A stretch of DNA of 64,000 bases from Notospermus geniculatus (Eukaryota; Nemertea; Pilidiophora; Heteronemertea; Lineidae): the NCBI GenBank assembly GCA_002633025.1, contig NMRB01000390.1:247401-311400 (forward strand). Direction: 5' to 3'. A program made the position numbers and the translations under genes. Below, one piece after another: positions 1-11,895 of the stretch (position 1 is its first letter; the number at the start of each line of letters is the position of its first letter). The notes under the pieces are model-generated. The model did no database searches. It had not been told where the DNA came from and saw only the letters and a program-made list of their open reading frames with translations.

Positions 1-323
1 CCCCTTCTTTCACTGTGCCAAGCGACGTTACGTCCTTCGGCACTGGGGGAGGTCCTTTGCATTGCCAATGATTTTATTTTGAATGGATAAACCGTGACCT
101 AAAGACGTACATATACGTCCTTGGCAAGGACCAAAGCAACCACTATGACGTAATTATACGTCCCCGGCAGTGAACGTGTTAATTCTTGATTTGCGAACAT
201 TTCCAGCCGCGAAATATCTTGCTTTACAGTTACATCTCCATCAAACCCAGTCTCCATGTGACAGAGCAGGTGACTCTCTTTGGCACCAAGGCCAGGTTTT
301 CTCTAATGTCTTTCTTTTCATAG

Positions 324-3300
324 GATGGCGTTCTGTCGAAGGCATCCAAAGAATTCAATCATTTCATAACGGAGGTGACAGAATCAAGAAGGTGAGTTGG
401 AAATCGTGATAACCTTTGCAAGAAACGACAGTTTGATCTGATTTGGGTCTGGACTTGGCTGTACTTAATAAAGAGGTGTCCTCCTTGCACATGTGGGAGA
501 TTCCACAGTTATACCTGTATCCCCAGAATGCATTTCTCTCTCCTTCCAGGTACATCCACAAGAACTTGATTTCAATCTATGGTTACTCCTTCGGGCCTGA
601 GATATGCATAATTTACGAATATATGTCCAATGGATCCCTACTGGACAGGTTAATGTGCAAGGTAGGTGATTTTTTGTTGCATTGTTGATGAAAATGCAGT
701 CCCCCTATTTGGAACCCTTTGGGGTCCAAGGGTTAAGTTCGTACCAACGTGGAGTTCGTAATAGCGAGGATTTACGTACAGTACATGTAATGACATTTTG
801 GGAGCCAGACGTTGGGTTCGTAATATCTGGAAGTTCATAAAATCGAGGTTTGTAAGAGCGAGGGTGCACTGTAGTTTATAAAATTGGAACTGGAAAACAC
901 ATCAATGCCTACCCTGTTATAGCGATGCTGGTATATTTTCATCGGTGTTGAATTCTTGTACTTTTCACTCATTTCACAAAAAAACACTTTCTGCAAGAAA
1001 AATGCTACTGGGGTTTTCCTTATCATCTCTTTTCCTCAGGGTAACACAACACCATTACTATGGAAAGACCGGGTCTCCATTTTGAGGGATGCGGCAAGAG
1101 GGCTGAATTTCCTTCATGTCTCAGACGAGAAACGACCCCTGATACATGGCGATATCAAAAGGTAACATGCAAATATTGTTGATCATCTGTTTTCAGGGGC
1201 GTAGCTAGCTTTTATGGCCTAGGGGGCAAAATTGATTGAGTCTGGAGGGTGAAGTCAGAGGGGGGTCTGGGGGTCCTCCGGCAGAAAAAAATTGAAAATC
1301 AACATCCTCTCAGATGCATTTTCCCCACATCTGACACCATAACTTAGCTTAAAGAGGGGAAATGACCTTTTAGAGGAAAACTTTGCTTTGTCGCTTTCCT
1401 GCCATCCCCCCCCCAGCTATGCCCCTGGTTTATGCTTGCATTGTCATACTGGTACATGCCCAACCAGTTTTCCACATGAATAAGACACAACTCTGGAGCA
1501 CACCTTGTTTTCTTCCTGGGTAGAAAAAATCTACCTTCAGTCTTCGAACCCCAAAACAACACTGACAATATCGGCCATTTTCCATTTTTTCAGCGCCAAC
1601 ATTCTCTTAGATAACTTCCTAGTACCAAAGATATCTGACCTCGGCCTTGCCAAGCATGCTGTGCGAGCCAATGAGAGAGGAGAATACACTGCCGTCACCA
1701 TGGACAACACGTACATTCACGGGACGTCTGCTTATCTCCCTCCATCGTTTATTACACATCCTACTGAGAAGAACCTGTTGTCAATCAGAACGGACGTTCA
1801 CAGCTTCGGGGTGGTAAGTCTCCTGCAATTTTCATTTGTTGAACTAGCATTCAGAAGAAGCTTACATGTACAGTCCCGCTACCAGTGGAGTTGAGAGGGT
1901 CATTTGAAAGAACGACCAGTGGCTATGGGTTAATATGAAGGAGCTATAGAGGTTCTTCACGTGATGTCACAGCTCAAAATGTCCACCGTTTTGGCCATCA
2001 AATGACGCAATGTCACAGCATCAACACAGCGTTCAGCACATAGTTTTAACGTTGTCGGCAGTCTTCGGCCCTCTTCTACAGCCACCGACAGCAAGCCGTA
2101 ATGGACGATTCGCTTTGTTTTCAACACGGTTTTCACACCAGACCAACTACTTATGCTCAGAAACTGTGAGAGGTAAAGTGATCTGTTGAGTTGTATGCTC
2201 CCAGTGGTCTGTACGGGCCGCTTAAGTTTTGAACCGAGAACAAGATGGCAGCCTCCGTGGCTTCATTTTGATGGCCAGTATGGCGGCCGTGTGACATCAG
2301 TGAAGAACCTCAAAACAGGTGCAGATCCAGAGGGGAGCACGCTGGGCGCTCACCTCCCCTTTTAGCCAACAAATCTGTAAAATCGACCGTGAAATTCTGG
2401 AATTTGGTGCAAATTTCGATGTTCTTTGCACAGGGCGTCCCCTCTTTTCCCAAATCCTGGATCCACCCCTGCTATTGACACTGCTCCTTTTGAGAGTTTA
2501 CTTTTCAGTTTCTTCATGATTTACGCTTACAGTGGCACAAATGACAGCCCAAAATTTTCTAGGGTAGGCCTAGCATAGGCCATGGCGAGCTGACTCAGTT
2601 CAGAGAACTCTCACGTGGAGAGCAAGGTTACTGTCTCAAACCGTGATATTTGTTCACGTGTTATGCTGAAACCATATCCTCTATTGTATAGGTAATTGGG
2701 GAAACTCTGACAGGATTGCAAGCCAGGACAAGAAAACCAAAGACCCGGTCCATGCAGATGGAGCTCTTGGTACGTAACAGGTCATAAAATCTATTAAAAT
2801 TCATATCAGGTTTCAGACATAACTTGTAGAAGTTACAGTCAGGTAAAGAGTGTGCCAATTTTTTGGGCCCACCCAATTTACCCAGCATCCTAATAAAAGT
2901 ACCGGTAAGCTGATGCAGACTTACAGGCATAGATACAGAGGGGGCACACCCGGTGCACGCCCCCTCTTATTTTGGAAAATTCTTTGAGTCTGACCGAGAA
3001 ATCGTCAAAATTAAGGAGACTTCTGATGTGAATGGCCTGGACACGCCCCCTCTTTTTTGACAGATCGTGGATCCGCCCCTGACTTAAACAGGTGTGCTTG
3101 CAGTTCTCTAATCTGCAGCATCAAAAAATCTAAAACGGGTAAAATTCTATTCAGGTTAATATCATCGATGACTGCTCGGACGAAGCCCAACTCCGGGAAC
3201 TCCTCGATAGGAAACCAGCTGACAGCTATCCACTAGAACTTCTCCTTGATATGTTTCAACTCATGAAACAGTGTACAAGCTCAAAGAGGAAGGTACAACC

Positions 3301-5369
3301 CAAAATGAAAGTGGTGCTAGATATGATCAAGGAAGTCGAGGTGAAAAAAACAAGTAAGTCCAGTACCTTACTTGAACTGATGATTCTTTTGAGAAAAAAA
3401 AATTGTTTGAATCGCCAGCCTAAAGCTATGTGCACACAGAGCTTAGTGCTTGTGCGATCTCAGCCACAAGGCTGTTTGAGAGGACGCAAGGCCCATGAAA
3501 TCTCTGTGTGCACCTGAGGCCAAAAGCAGTTGGTGCTTGCGTCCCGAGGCACAGTTGGAATTGCAAGGATAAAAAATTTTGATATTGGCCGCAGCCGTTT
3601 TCGCCCAGCCACAGGACGCAAGGCCGTGCAAAGATCCTTGCGCCCTCGTGTTCACACAGCGGTGCAAGGATTTAGAGGACTGCGTGGTTGCAAGATTTCG
3701 CTGCGGCTAATAGATCGCGCAGGCACTAAACTCTGTGTGCGCATAGCTTAACCCCAAGTTTGTCAGTCATTATTACCTCAATAGAGAATATTTGGCGAAT
3801 TAGTACATGGCAGGAGAAAATATACTCATGCACTGCACGGCTTTGACACCCTGAAAGCCTCAAATTTTCATTGTCATGTTTCCACTTGCAGAGTTTGAAG
3901 CAACTGGAAGAATCAACCGTCTGGAACAAAGTGCACCACCTGCCATAAGCAGCAATCCATTGGAGTTGCAACTAAAACGTCAAATTGATCGCCAGCAAGC
4001 CAACATGGTGACGTCCCGACCTGAACATTCGTTACAGCCAAACCAAAGTTTTCAACCGGGTATCCCGAGTATGAATGAGAATTACGGGCGTGGTCATCCA
4101 TCCTCACAAGCCAAAAGTCTGCCAGCCCAGTCGAGGACAGTGGGCTCCTCTGATTACGGGATACGAAAGGAGCATAACAGCCTCATGAGCAGTGCCAGCG
4201 GTTCTGTTGATCTGTATCGATCAAGTCCAGGTCCGCAACTTGCGCCGGGCAACCTGCCATTTCAGGGTATTCCTCCGAAGGATCCTCCGACGCCGCTACC
4301 AACGGATGATTGCAGTATTCCCATTCGTCCTCCATTTAATGATGCAAGAATTTTCAGTGACTTTCCGTCAGCTGGACAGGGTCCAGCGATGAACAGTACT
4401 GTGCAACAACAATCTAGACGTCTTCCTGACAGTGTGCCACACAATCGTGGTGTTGCTTCCCTGCCTGCTGCTGACCCAGAGAAGCCGCCTATTGACCAAC
4501 AAAGAAATTACAGTCTTCCAGCCAATACCAACCAGCATCTAAGTTCAGATTTTGGTAGGAATTTGGCATCTCATCCGCAAAATAGGCCTGCAGACTCCCA
4601 AGCTGATTTTTTGACACAAGGTCAAGGACACCCGGGAGGAATGGCCGCAGGTTCTTTTCAACAGCAAATACCCAAAGATGCCAAGGATCGAGAGAAAATG
4701 GAACAGGAGAAACTCAAGAGAAAGAAGAATAAACCGCTGCCAGGATTCGTGTCTGCTGCAAGTGCAAGTGCAAGTGCAAGTGCAAGTGATCAGTTTTCTT
4801 TTCCACTCAGTAGTCTGGACTCCCAGGGGCATCAGTCATCTATGGGACAGGGAAATGACGAGGGCCACAGCGAATCCTCTCAACAGTGGGAAGGAACTAG
4901 CTTGCAGAATTCGCGAGGAACAGGGTGTGCAAAACCTACCGCCATGATTCAAGACCCGCCCGGTGTTGGTTTACCCAGGAGTTCTGAAACGAAGCCAGAT
5001 TATCAGAGCTTGCAGCTCCATGACGCAAAGAATGTCTCCGATGCGCAGGATGGGAATGGCACCACTGAGAAGCATCACCAGAGTCTCCCGCCGGGTGTGT
5101 ATGCACCGCCGTCGTTTCAGATGACGAGAACGTGCGATGAATCGGATGAACGAGAGGGCCACATAAGTTTAGATGATGACGACATGCGTGAAGCACCAGC
5201 AGTTGACATGGTGCTCCATCACACTAACGGGGATACCGGGTTGACACAAGGGGAAGACCGACTGTCACAGGAGTTTAACACCATCACTGTTGCATCAATT
5301 TCGGATTCTGGTGATGTCGTATCGTTGACGTCACCCCCTGGGACATACACGCCACCCCCAAAAGAGTGA
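324..5369 (+). CDS. IRAK1-like: IRAK1-like interleukin-1 receptor-associated kinase, 5' end missing
   Basis: Seven kinase exons and one long last exon: 324-391, 550-661, 1040-1161, 1594-1813, 2692-2769, 3155-3353, 3892-5369; all phases join without a break. The protein reads from the kinase alpha-C helix region, through the hinge (IIYEYMSNGSLLDRL, with the Tyr typical of IRAK gatekeepers), the catalytic loop HGDIKSANILLD, DLG in place of DFG, and HGTSAYLPPSFI where most kinases have APE. HGDIK and the AYLP segment fit IRAK1 better than IRAK4 (HRDIK). IRAKs relay Toll/IL-1 receptor signals through MyD88 to TRAF6. The death domain and the ATP-binding lysine must lie upstream of the window. The last exon encodes about 490 residues of Pro/Ser/Gln-rich, apparently disordered tail with a Lys/Arg patch (EKLKRKKNKP) and a Ser-Ala run; it ends in PPGTYTPPPKE. 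I see no canonical TRAF6 motif (P-x-E-x-x-aromatic/acidic) in this tail by eye. Confidence 0.85.
698..874. mobile_element. pogo/Tigger-like MITE, copy 1
   Basis: Lies in an IRAK intron. The right end, read on the minus strand, is CAGTGCACCCTCGCTCTTAC, a pattern typical of pogo-type Tc1/mariner ends. A second full copy is at 58311-58484 with the same internal order (ttcgtaa..., gccagacgttggg). No transposase is present. Confidence 0.6.
1194..1427. mobile_element. hAT-like MITE with CAGGGGCGTAGC ends
   Basis: Inverted ends CAGGGGCGTAGCTAG and CAGCTATGCCCCTG inside an IRAK intron. CAGGGGCG ends are common in hAT transposons. It shares an internal GGGGGTCTGGGGGTCCTCC-type segment with the elements at 8700-9006 and 11502-11771. 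Confidence 0.55.
1950..2310. repeat. foldback element rich in CACGTGA/TGACGTCA motifs, copy 1
   Basis: Inverted ends AGGTTCTTCACGTGATGTCA and TGACATCAGTGAAGAACCT. Contains opposed ATGGCGGC-type blocks. Related copy at 23122-23278. Confidence 0.55.
2316..2471. mobile_element. hAT-like MITE, CAGGGGCGGATCCA family
   Basis: Ends CAGGTGCAGATCCAG and GGATCCACCCCTG. Shares the internal segment with gcc-aacaaatctgtaaaatcg seen again at 20303-20466 and 54330-54498. A 5'-degenerate relative occupies 2930-3081. Confidence 0.6.
2930..3081. mobile_element. hAT-like MITE, CAGGGGCGGATCCA family, eroded left end
   Basis: Right end GGATCCGCCCCTG with the paired gcccccTCTT blocks of the family; the left GGATCC end is not preserved. 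In an IRAK intron. Confidence 0.45.
3421..3750. repeat. foldback element in the last IRAK intron
   Basis: Inverted ends TAAAGCTATGTGCACACAG and CTGTGTGCGCATAGCTTA enclosing GC-rich repeats of gacgcaaggcc. It sits between the final kinase exon and the tail exon. Confidence 0.5.
4758..4787 (+). repeat. coding hexanucleotide repeat (GCAAGT)5
   Basis: Five perfect GCAAGT units inside the IRAK tail exon give an Ala-Ser dipeptide run. Length changes by whole units would keep frame. Confidence 0.85.
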
Positions 5370-5974
5370 CAAGAAATTGTTTGAAAAGTTACAGCAGAAA
5401 GTGCACCGGCATTAGTTTCTTGAAGGTGCTGTCCTGTTTTAGGACCTGAAGGATTTGAATCATTTTACGGGGTGTTTTGCAGAATATGCCCCTGCGCAGT
5501 TGTTGAATGCATGCAATCTTTTCCGCCTTTTGGACTGCGAAACAGATGGCTTGCGTTAGTAAAGTCCAGCAACATCTAACTACGACCCATTGGAATGCGG
5601 AAGTCATGTAATGTGGCAGAGCTTTGTGGTTTTTAATCATGCCTGTCGACCATTTGTTGTCGTTCCCCGATTGTTGGCGCTTGCACCGGTTATTCAACAG
5701 CCGCGTGTGGTTAAAGTTCCGTAGAAAATCCATCAATTTCCTAACTTCCGCATTCCATTGGGTCAAAGTTAGATGTTGCCAGACTATAACCTTTATTATA
5801 TTGAATATAATATAGCAATACAAGACTGAGTCTATAATAATTATTTTGTCCATATACATGTACCCCGTATACCCCGTGTATTAGATACAGTGTAAATTAT
5901 ACATGAATTCTCAATCCAGAATTGTTTTTCATGCTTAGCGATTAAGCATCCCAATTTTCATCTGGAATAGACTC

Positions 5975-6191
5975 TATCACTCCAATAGAGCGCAGCACCT
6001 GACGGGTAGCTAGCTAGGCCTTCAGCGTCGCGACGTCCCGTGCCCCATTCTGAACGCCATGACGTCACTCGAAAAACCTCCACTTGTTTCAGCGATCATG
6101 ACGTCGTCTCAAGTCAAGATGTCATGGAATGAGTACGGGACGTTGTGACGCTGTAGTTACCCGTCAGGTGCTGCGCTCTTTTGGAGTGATA
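5975..6191. repeat. foldback with GACGTC motifs
   Basis: Arms TATCACTCCAATAGAGCGCA and TGCGCTCTTTTGGAGTGATA; the stem continues through a block reading CCTGACGGGTA. Several ATGACGTC sites lie inside. Confidence 0.6.
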
Positions 6192-6563
6192 TCGTCTATT
6201 GGTGGTGGGGTTCATTCCTATTTGAGAAACTTGCCACTACTTGTAATGTTTGGCAATTAGGCCCATGACGATTTTCTTTTAAAAGGTTGTCCTTATTCAA
6301 GGAAGTGACATTCCTTGCTAGGAGATGCTGCACAGTATTTATAACCATGTTTGCTGTCACATGCACTCAGCTATAACAACACGAATATATTATTGTAATT
6401 ATTAATCTGAAAATGATCGGTATTTCATTTTGTTGATTTGAAACCTGATGAGAAAAGTCTTCCTATAGACTCTAAAATTCAAAAGGCAAAAAATGGCAGC
6501 AACTAGAGGAAAAATGTGAATGAAGACTTGTAAATCATGCCTGGACCTGGCTTTTGTTGCCCT

Positions 6564-6725
6564 GGGGCCGGTTGAACAAAACTCTCGATAGCGCTAACTT
6601 GGTGTTAGCGCTAACTTTATGTTAGATGACGTAAAAATCCCTTGTCTTTTTACGTCATTTAACATAAAGTTATCGTTTGCTAACACCAAGTTAGTGCTAA
6701 CATGAGTTTGGTGCAACCCAGCCCT
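6564..6725. repeat. foldback of the GGGGCC-end superfamily
   Basis: Arms GGGGCCGGTTGAACAAAACT and the matching AGTTTGGTGCAACCCAGCCC region, with a long stem containing ctaacttggtgttagcg and its complement. Confidence 0.6.
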
Positions 6726-6933
6726 GAAATATTTACTCATAAGCTTTAAATTACAGGAGATATCTCTGCAACACAAGTTTTTCCAGGCCATGGTCCTATC
6801 TTCAATACTAAATCTTTTTGTTGCTATCATTATTTGAATGGTTATACATGTACCTTTTCTATGGTGCTAAATTAGATGAAAATAATGAAGAATCTAATTC
6901 TAGTTTTGAAATGTGGAAAATCATGCTACGGAG

Positions 6934-7180
6934 CCACGGTGGTGTAGTGGTTCGGGCCTCCGGCTAGCGGTCAGAGGATCCCGGGTTCGAATCCCGCTGC
7001 TGGCGTGAGACTTCGGGCAGGTCTCTTTGCCTTACTGGCCTCTCTCAACCCAGGTGTATAAATGGGTACTGGTCGGAAATGCTCAGATTGTAGCGCTGAA
7101 TGAGCAGCTCATCTGAGTTCTACTGAAAGGTTTCAGGATAGACTGGGGTTAAAGTGTGAAGTCGGATGACACCTCTACCG
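6934..7180 (+). mobile_element. tRNA-derived SINE, copy 1
   Basis: The left part resembles a tRNA gene: an A-box-like TGGTGTAGTGG and a B box GGTTCGAATCC about 40 nt later, followed by an unrelated body ending gtcggatgacacctctacc. A second copy in inverse orientation is at 15557-15788 and aligns over the whole length. A single N (7181) follows directly. Confidence 0.75.
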
Positions 7181-7332
7181 NCTAGGATCCCCATTCCACG
7201 TGAATCCCTTGGGCCAGTTGGAGCCGACGTCCTCTGTCACAAATGGCGCATCAATGTCAGCACCTGATGTAACGTTGACATCGTACGTTACAAAACCTAT
7301 TCATCTGCTGTCAAGTGGACAATACATTTGGT

Positions 7333-7442
7333 CGGATGAATAAAGACTAGTAAATGCTTTTACTTGAATTTTGCAGTACAAATGCACTACGCTATGCTGT
7401 AGAAATCTGAAATAAAAACATTTGCTAGCTTTTATTCATATC
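7333..7442. repeat. short foldback, copy 1
   Basis: Arms GAATAAAGACTAGTAAATGC and GCTAGCTTTTATTC. A near-copy lies at 12455-12565, both with the centre gcagtacaaatgcac. Confidence 0.55.
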
Positions 7443-8700
7443 ACCCATGGTCTGGAGTACTGGAGTAGTGGAGGGACTCAAGGACAGGGGACCAGTGAAA
7501 GTCAGGAAAAATACATGGAACTAGTCAAAAACAAATATGACACAAATACTTTATATTTAAAAATTCCTTATACAAATTAATTGATTATATGATAAGGATC
7601 ACAGGACAACATGTAATACCAGCAACAGAAAAGATGGCCAATGATTGGCAATAGCTCATAATGTATCATCAAAACTTGGACCAAAAGGCACAAATTGCCT
7701 TCCACAAATTAATAATCCCTATGGTGGCCAATTGCGGCATACGGAGTGAAGTATCTTGCCAAAGGACTCCCTGGGAAAATCCTGGCAGGGAGCAACAATG
7801 CCAGGAACGTTTAATCTGTTAGCATACAAGTGAGACGTTCTCCTACCACCTCTTTTTAGCACCCTATTGGGTTTATCAAAATATATAAGTTCAGATTCAA
7901 TATATGTTTGGTATCATAGGCCTTTTCACTGCCAAGGCAAGTTTGTCAAAAATGAAGATATATAAACCCTTGAAAGGCAACTGAAATCTGTTACATGAAG
8001 GTATTCATTGGAAACTCGGTGAGTGCTTTCCAATGAATGAATACAGTAGAACCTCACCTAACGGACACTTCAATACAGCGGACACCTCCAGATTACGGAC
8101 ATGTAATATCAAACATAACAATATTTTTTAGGTTTGTTAATTTTAATGAAGTTGCCAATGGCAGTGAAAGGGTTGAGTAAAGAATTACTTTTTGACTTTT
8201 ATTCAGCACTAATGTGAGGCAGTCTGGGAAAAGCTGTCAGATATCGCATCTGAGGAAAGTGTTAATGGCCTTGGTGAACCCGCACATTTCAATAGCTGAA
8301 ATGTACTACGTAACAGGTGAACAGTAGCAGATCAACGCACAGGCAATCTGACAGCCCTTGTTGATCATTCAGCGACTTCCGACGGGTTTTCCTAGACCGC
8401 CACACAAATCATGAGTTAGTAGATGAAATGGAAAAATCGCATCTTTTTCATAATGAGAATCTCTTGAAAGAGAATACAGTAGCGACGATTTCATCTTTTA
8501 GCAATGAAATCAAAAAATTCCTGGACCAGAAAATATGGACTGAATCCTCTATCTATTACCGGTACATCACAAAAAATATGACGGTCACATCTATAAAGGT
8601 TTAGAGAATGCTGACTCAGTCACAATCCCTCTTGAGGTAATGGATGATTCTAAGCACTCGCTCCACATGTCACAGCACACAAATGTGACCTGTAACAGAA
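7443..8700. other. intergenic, repeats only
   Basis: No exon seen. A pogo/Tigger-like end (CAGTAGAACCTCACCTAACG) begins at 8044, and a MITE occupies 8213-8406. The remainder is AT-rich unique sequence. Confidence 0.4.
8213..8406. mobile_element. MITE with TGTG(A)GGCAGTCTGGGAAAA ends, copy 1
   Basis: Inverted ends TGTGAGGCAGTCTGGGAAAA and TTTTCCTAGACCGCCACACA. The core (gaggaaagtgttaatggcc) recurs at 24664-24882 and in related elements at 9021-9355. Confidence 0.6.
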
Positions 8701-9006
8701 CGGGTGCCGCGCCCGTTCTAAAACACAAGATTGATCTCAGCGCCCGGTCTAAAAATATGCTGCCCGGTCAAAAAAATTGCCGCCCGGTCAAAATTATTCA
8801 CTTTGCATAACACTGAGGTTTTGCAAGCACCGACAGGAGCTAGATTTGCGTTCCGAAATGCTAAGAAATCGCATTTCAGGGCTTCTAGATTTCGAATTTT
8901 TCTGGGCGAGGCCCCCAGACCCCCCGCCGAGGCCGCGTGTGCGTCAGTGGCTTCCGACATCAGTAACCATGTGACGTCACCAGTGCCCGGTCTGTTTCAA
9001 ACCCTG
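8700..9006. mobile_element. hAT-like element remnant with CAGGGTTTGAAAC end
   Basis: The right end read on the minus strand starts CAGGGTTTGAAACAGACCGG. Repeated gcccggtc blocks near the left and a CCCCCAGACCCCCC segment shared with other hAT-like MITEs here. The left border is uncertain. Confidence 0.4.
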
Positions 9007-9020
9007 TGGAGAACCCTGCT

Positions 9021-9355
9021 GATCTAGCAAAAGTAGGCGCAAGTCGCAACCGAGGAAAGGGTTAATGGCCTTACAACACAATAGGACCTAGCTGAAATGT
9101 ATGTCTCTGCAGGTTGACAAAGCTGGTGAACAGCAGTGATAACAGTTGAGTAAACTGACGACCAGTGATGATCACCTGCGACTTGCGCCCAGTGGCGGAT
9201 CCACGATTTGGGAAAAGAGGGGGCGCCCAATTTTGCGCCCAAATACAGAATTTCACGGTTGATTTTACAGATTTATTGGCCTAAGGGGAGGCGTGCACCC
9301 GGTGCGCCCCCTCTGGATCCACGCCTGGCGCCTACTTTTGCTAGATTGGGTCACA
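9021..9355. mobile_element. MITE of the TGTGACCC family, split by a nested element
   Basis: Arms GATCTAGCAAAAGTAGGCGC and CCTACTTTTGCTAGATTGGG. Interrupted by a different element at 9190-9327; host sequence GCGCC is repeated on both sides of the insert. Confidence 0.6.
9190..9327. mobile_element. hAT-like GGATCC-family MITE nested in another MITE
   Basis: Ends CAGTGGCGGATCCACG and GGATCCACGCCTG. Its insertion splits the stem of the 9021-9355 element. Confidence 0.6.
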
Positions 9356-9509
9356 AATGTTTGTGTACACCGACGTCGAGAGCGAGTGCTAAGAACCACT
9401 GATTACCGCAGGATGAACAACCCACGCTCAACGCTGAAAATACACAATTTATTTCAAAGATATAGCCCAAAATGGAACAGACACTTACTCACCACTCTAG
9501 TACATCAAA

Positions 9510-9710
9510 TGTGACCCGGCACAGCAAAATGAGTCAGAATGCACACAGAAGAAGACCCAACATGTCCAAGGTGACACCAAGGGTTTGTTGATTTCAGGAT
9601 TGTCTCCCCATTGTGAAATTTGACTTTGTCGATTTCTGTAACTGTTGTCTGGTGTCATCTTCGGTCTTCTTCTGTGCACATTCCGACTCATTTTACTGTG
9701 CCGGGTCACA
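9510..9710. mobile_element. MITE of the TGTGACCC family, GGCACAG stem type
   Basis: Ends TGTGACCCGGCACAGCAAAA and TTTTACTGTGCCGGGTCACA, stem continuing through tgagtcagaatg and its complement. The core resembles that of 18467-18666 although the stem differs. Confidence 0.7.
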
Positions 9711-10745
9711 AATATAAATATTAAAGGCGTACTGGGGTAATACTCCTTTAAGTCATGAAATATTTACTGATTTCATCAGGTTTTAAGAAATGAAAGAACT
9801 CACGATTGAGGTAGTGTACCTCTTCAGAGGTAAGCAACGAACGAATTAAATGCACATTACACCATAAAGGAATCAAACATAAAGGTTCATCTTACAAATT
9901 TAGCATTTTATAAATGTGGACAGTATCCCTTTAAACCTCAACGGATTTGCGTTCTGACTGTTCCATATGATAGGCAAGACCCTTCTTCATGTTTAGTGCA
10001 AATTTTGTTGAATTCAGACTAGTTGATCTTATGATACAAAAGGACTGAATTAGTGAGAACCCCACGAATGATGAGAGCGCAGGGTCATCTGTGTACATTT
10101 GAGTTGCCTAACGTACATTTGCACGTGGGACACTAATTGTGCTGAAAATAGCTCTGTTATCCTCAGAAATGGAATTCAAGGCATCAAGTTGACAAGATCT
10201 ATGTACCCCCACTACCATAAAAAAGTTGAAGCCCCTGCCTATTACGTAAAGCCAAAGTTCAGGCAGTGAGAGACATCTGGTGGCAACACATGAAGTGTAT
10301 CCCTCAGTCACTTCATCGTTCACAGTTAAACCTTTATGTTTGATTCCTTTATGATTCCACCCAACGCAAGAAAACCACACCAGCAGTATCAATATAACAG
10401 CAAGAAAATTGAAAAATCGTTTACAAATTAATACCGTACAACACTGGCATTTTTTTGTTTGATTACAAATCTCCACTTTGAAGAACACAAGAAGATCCAA
10501 TCGGCAATTTGGCAGATATAACGGATAGGCCAAAGGTGCTACTTGGCAGACTGTTCTCTTTACAGGTGAACCAAGGCAGCTGATTGGAACACTTCAAAAG
10601 ATGAGACTCTGATGTCATCTCGGTGCAGAAAATGGATACCCCACAATTTCTCTTCTTCTGTGTTAGTGTAGTAACAGTACAGGAAAACGGGGCCCTTATC
10701 TAGACTAGAAAATAGACTAGCAGCAAAAGCCATACTAACAATAGT
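9711..10745. other. intergenic, nothing recognised
   Basis: AT-rich, no exon or clear repeat that I can support. Confidence 0.3.
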
Positions 10746-10912
10746 CAGGGCCGTATTTAGCGGGAGGGGGCAGGGGGCAGTTGCCCCCCAGAGCCAACCA
10801 AAAAACGTGATTTTCATGCGGATTTTGGGCAAAAAATGGCAAAAAACAGTCTTCTGCCCCCCAGAGAGGCTTTTGCCCCTCCCCCAGGACCAAAAAGCTA
10901 AATACAGCCCTG
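10746..10912. mobile_element. hAT-like MITE with CAGGGCCGTATTTAG ends
   Basis: Ends CAGGGCCGTATTTAGC and GCTAAATACAGCCCTG with opposed gcccccCAGAG blocks. Confidence 0.55.
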
Positions 10913-11114
10913 ACAGCGCAGAACTACAGGTAACCTCTCGGCCAGAAACATTTCATACAAACCCAGCAAAACAGCCTGCAGGAATTCTTGAAGGACTAAA
11001 CACCAACTGAACACAACATTACCGGTATTTTGCATACGTTTTCTCACGCCAGAAAATAGGGAAAGATATGTATCAAGTGCAATAGGTACCAAGGCATATC
11101 AAGTCTAAGTGTTG

Positions 11115-11472
11115 TAAAGCCTTGTTCACACTGGCGGTGCAGTGCGATAAAAAATCACCAAGCAGTGTCAGTTTTGACATAGCATGGCACAGCGTGACGC
11201 GGCTGCGTGCAGTGGTCATGATTAGCGGAAGTGACATCATTATGTCATTCAAATTGTGCCAGCTATGCCGGTATCCTCATGCGGCAGGCAATTCGACATG
11301 GGAAAATACTGCAGGGGCGATCGGGGGCGGTGGAAATCACTCGTCGCGTCCCACCACTTCTTTCCACATCGCGTCGCACCGCAATTGTGAACAGCTAATG
11401 GCTTAACAATGGAAACAATCAGGCGCGAAAAATTTTGCATCACACCGTCCCTATAGTGTGAACAAGGGTTTA
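11115..11472. repeat. foldback element
   Basis: Arms GTAAAGCCTTGTTCACACTG and the opposed AGTGTGAACAAGGGTTTAC; stem also pairs cggtgcagtgcg with gcgtcgcaccgc-type sequence. Confidence 0.5.
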
Positions 11473-11501
11473 CCAGTACCTAGATTTCTAAACTATTATT
11501 G

Positions 11502-11771
11502 CAGGCACGGATCCAGAGGGGGGCGGAAGGGACGTACGCCCCCCCTATTTTCGGCAGAGCAATGATTTTTTTTAGCAAGAAAAATTCAATCACATAAAAA
11601 ATTCGAGTATTTTGCTCTCAGATGCCAGGAAAATGCATCTAAAAGCACTTAAATTGTCAAATTTTTCTGGGGGAGGACCTCCAGACCCCCCGTTTGGGCT
11701 TCCTGCGTTCGTTGTCCGCCACCTCCATCAAGCTACGCCCCCCCTTTCTGTCAACGCTGGATCCGTGCCTG
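11502..11771. mobile_element. hAT-like GGATCC-family MITE
   Basis: Ends CAGGCACGGATCCAGAG and CTGGATCCGTGCCTG, enclosing the CCTCCAGACCCCCC segment shared with 1194-1427 and 8700-9006. Confidence 0.6.
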
Positions 11772-11895
11772 TATTGATTATTTCTAAACTAACTCCAACG
11801 TACCAGTAAATTATTTTCTACTATGGCAGTGGCATGGCATCCATTACTGGTATTCCCTATCCAACTGTTCATTGTGCGTCCTTCTAAACCAGTTA

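Larger units (their letters stand above)
5370..6900. other. IRAK 3' flank with foldbacks; no gene seen
   Basis: No coding exon could be supported. It holds the foldbacks listed at 5975-6191 and 6564-6725. I did not find a convincing AATAAA close to the IRAK stop. Confidence 0.5.

Noticed and set aside
6934-7005. A true tRNA gene at the SINE left end
   Set aside because: The acceptor stem does not pair and the same sequence with the same non-tRNA body is found at 15557-15788.
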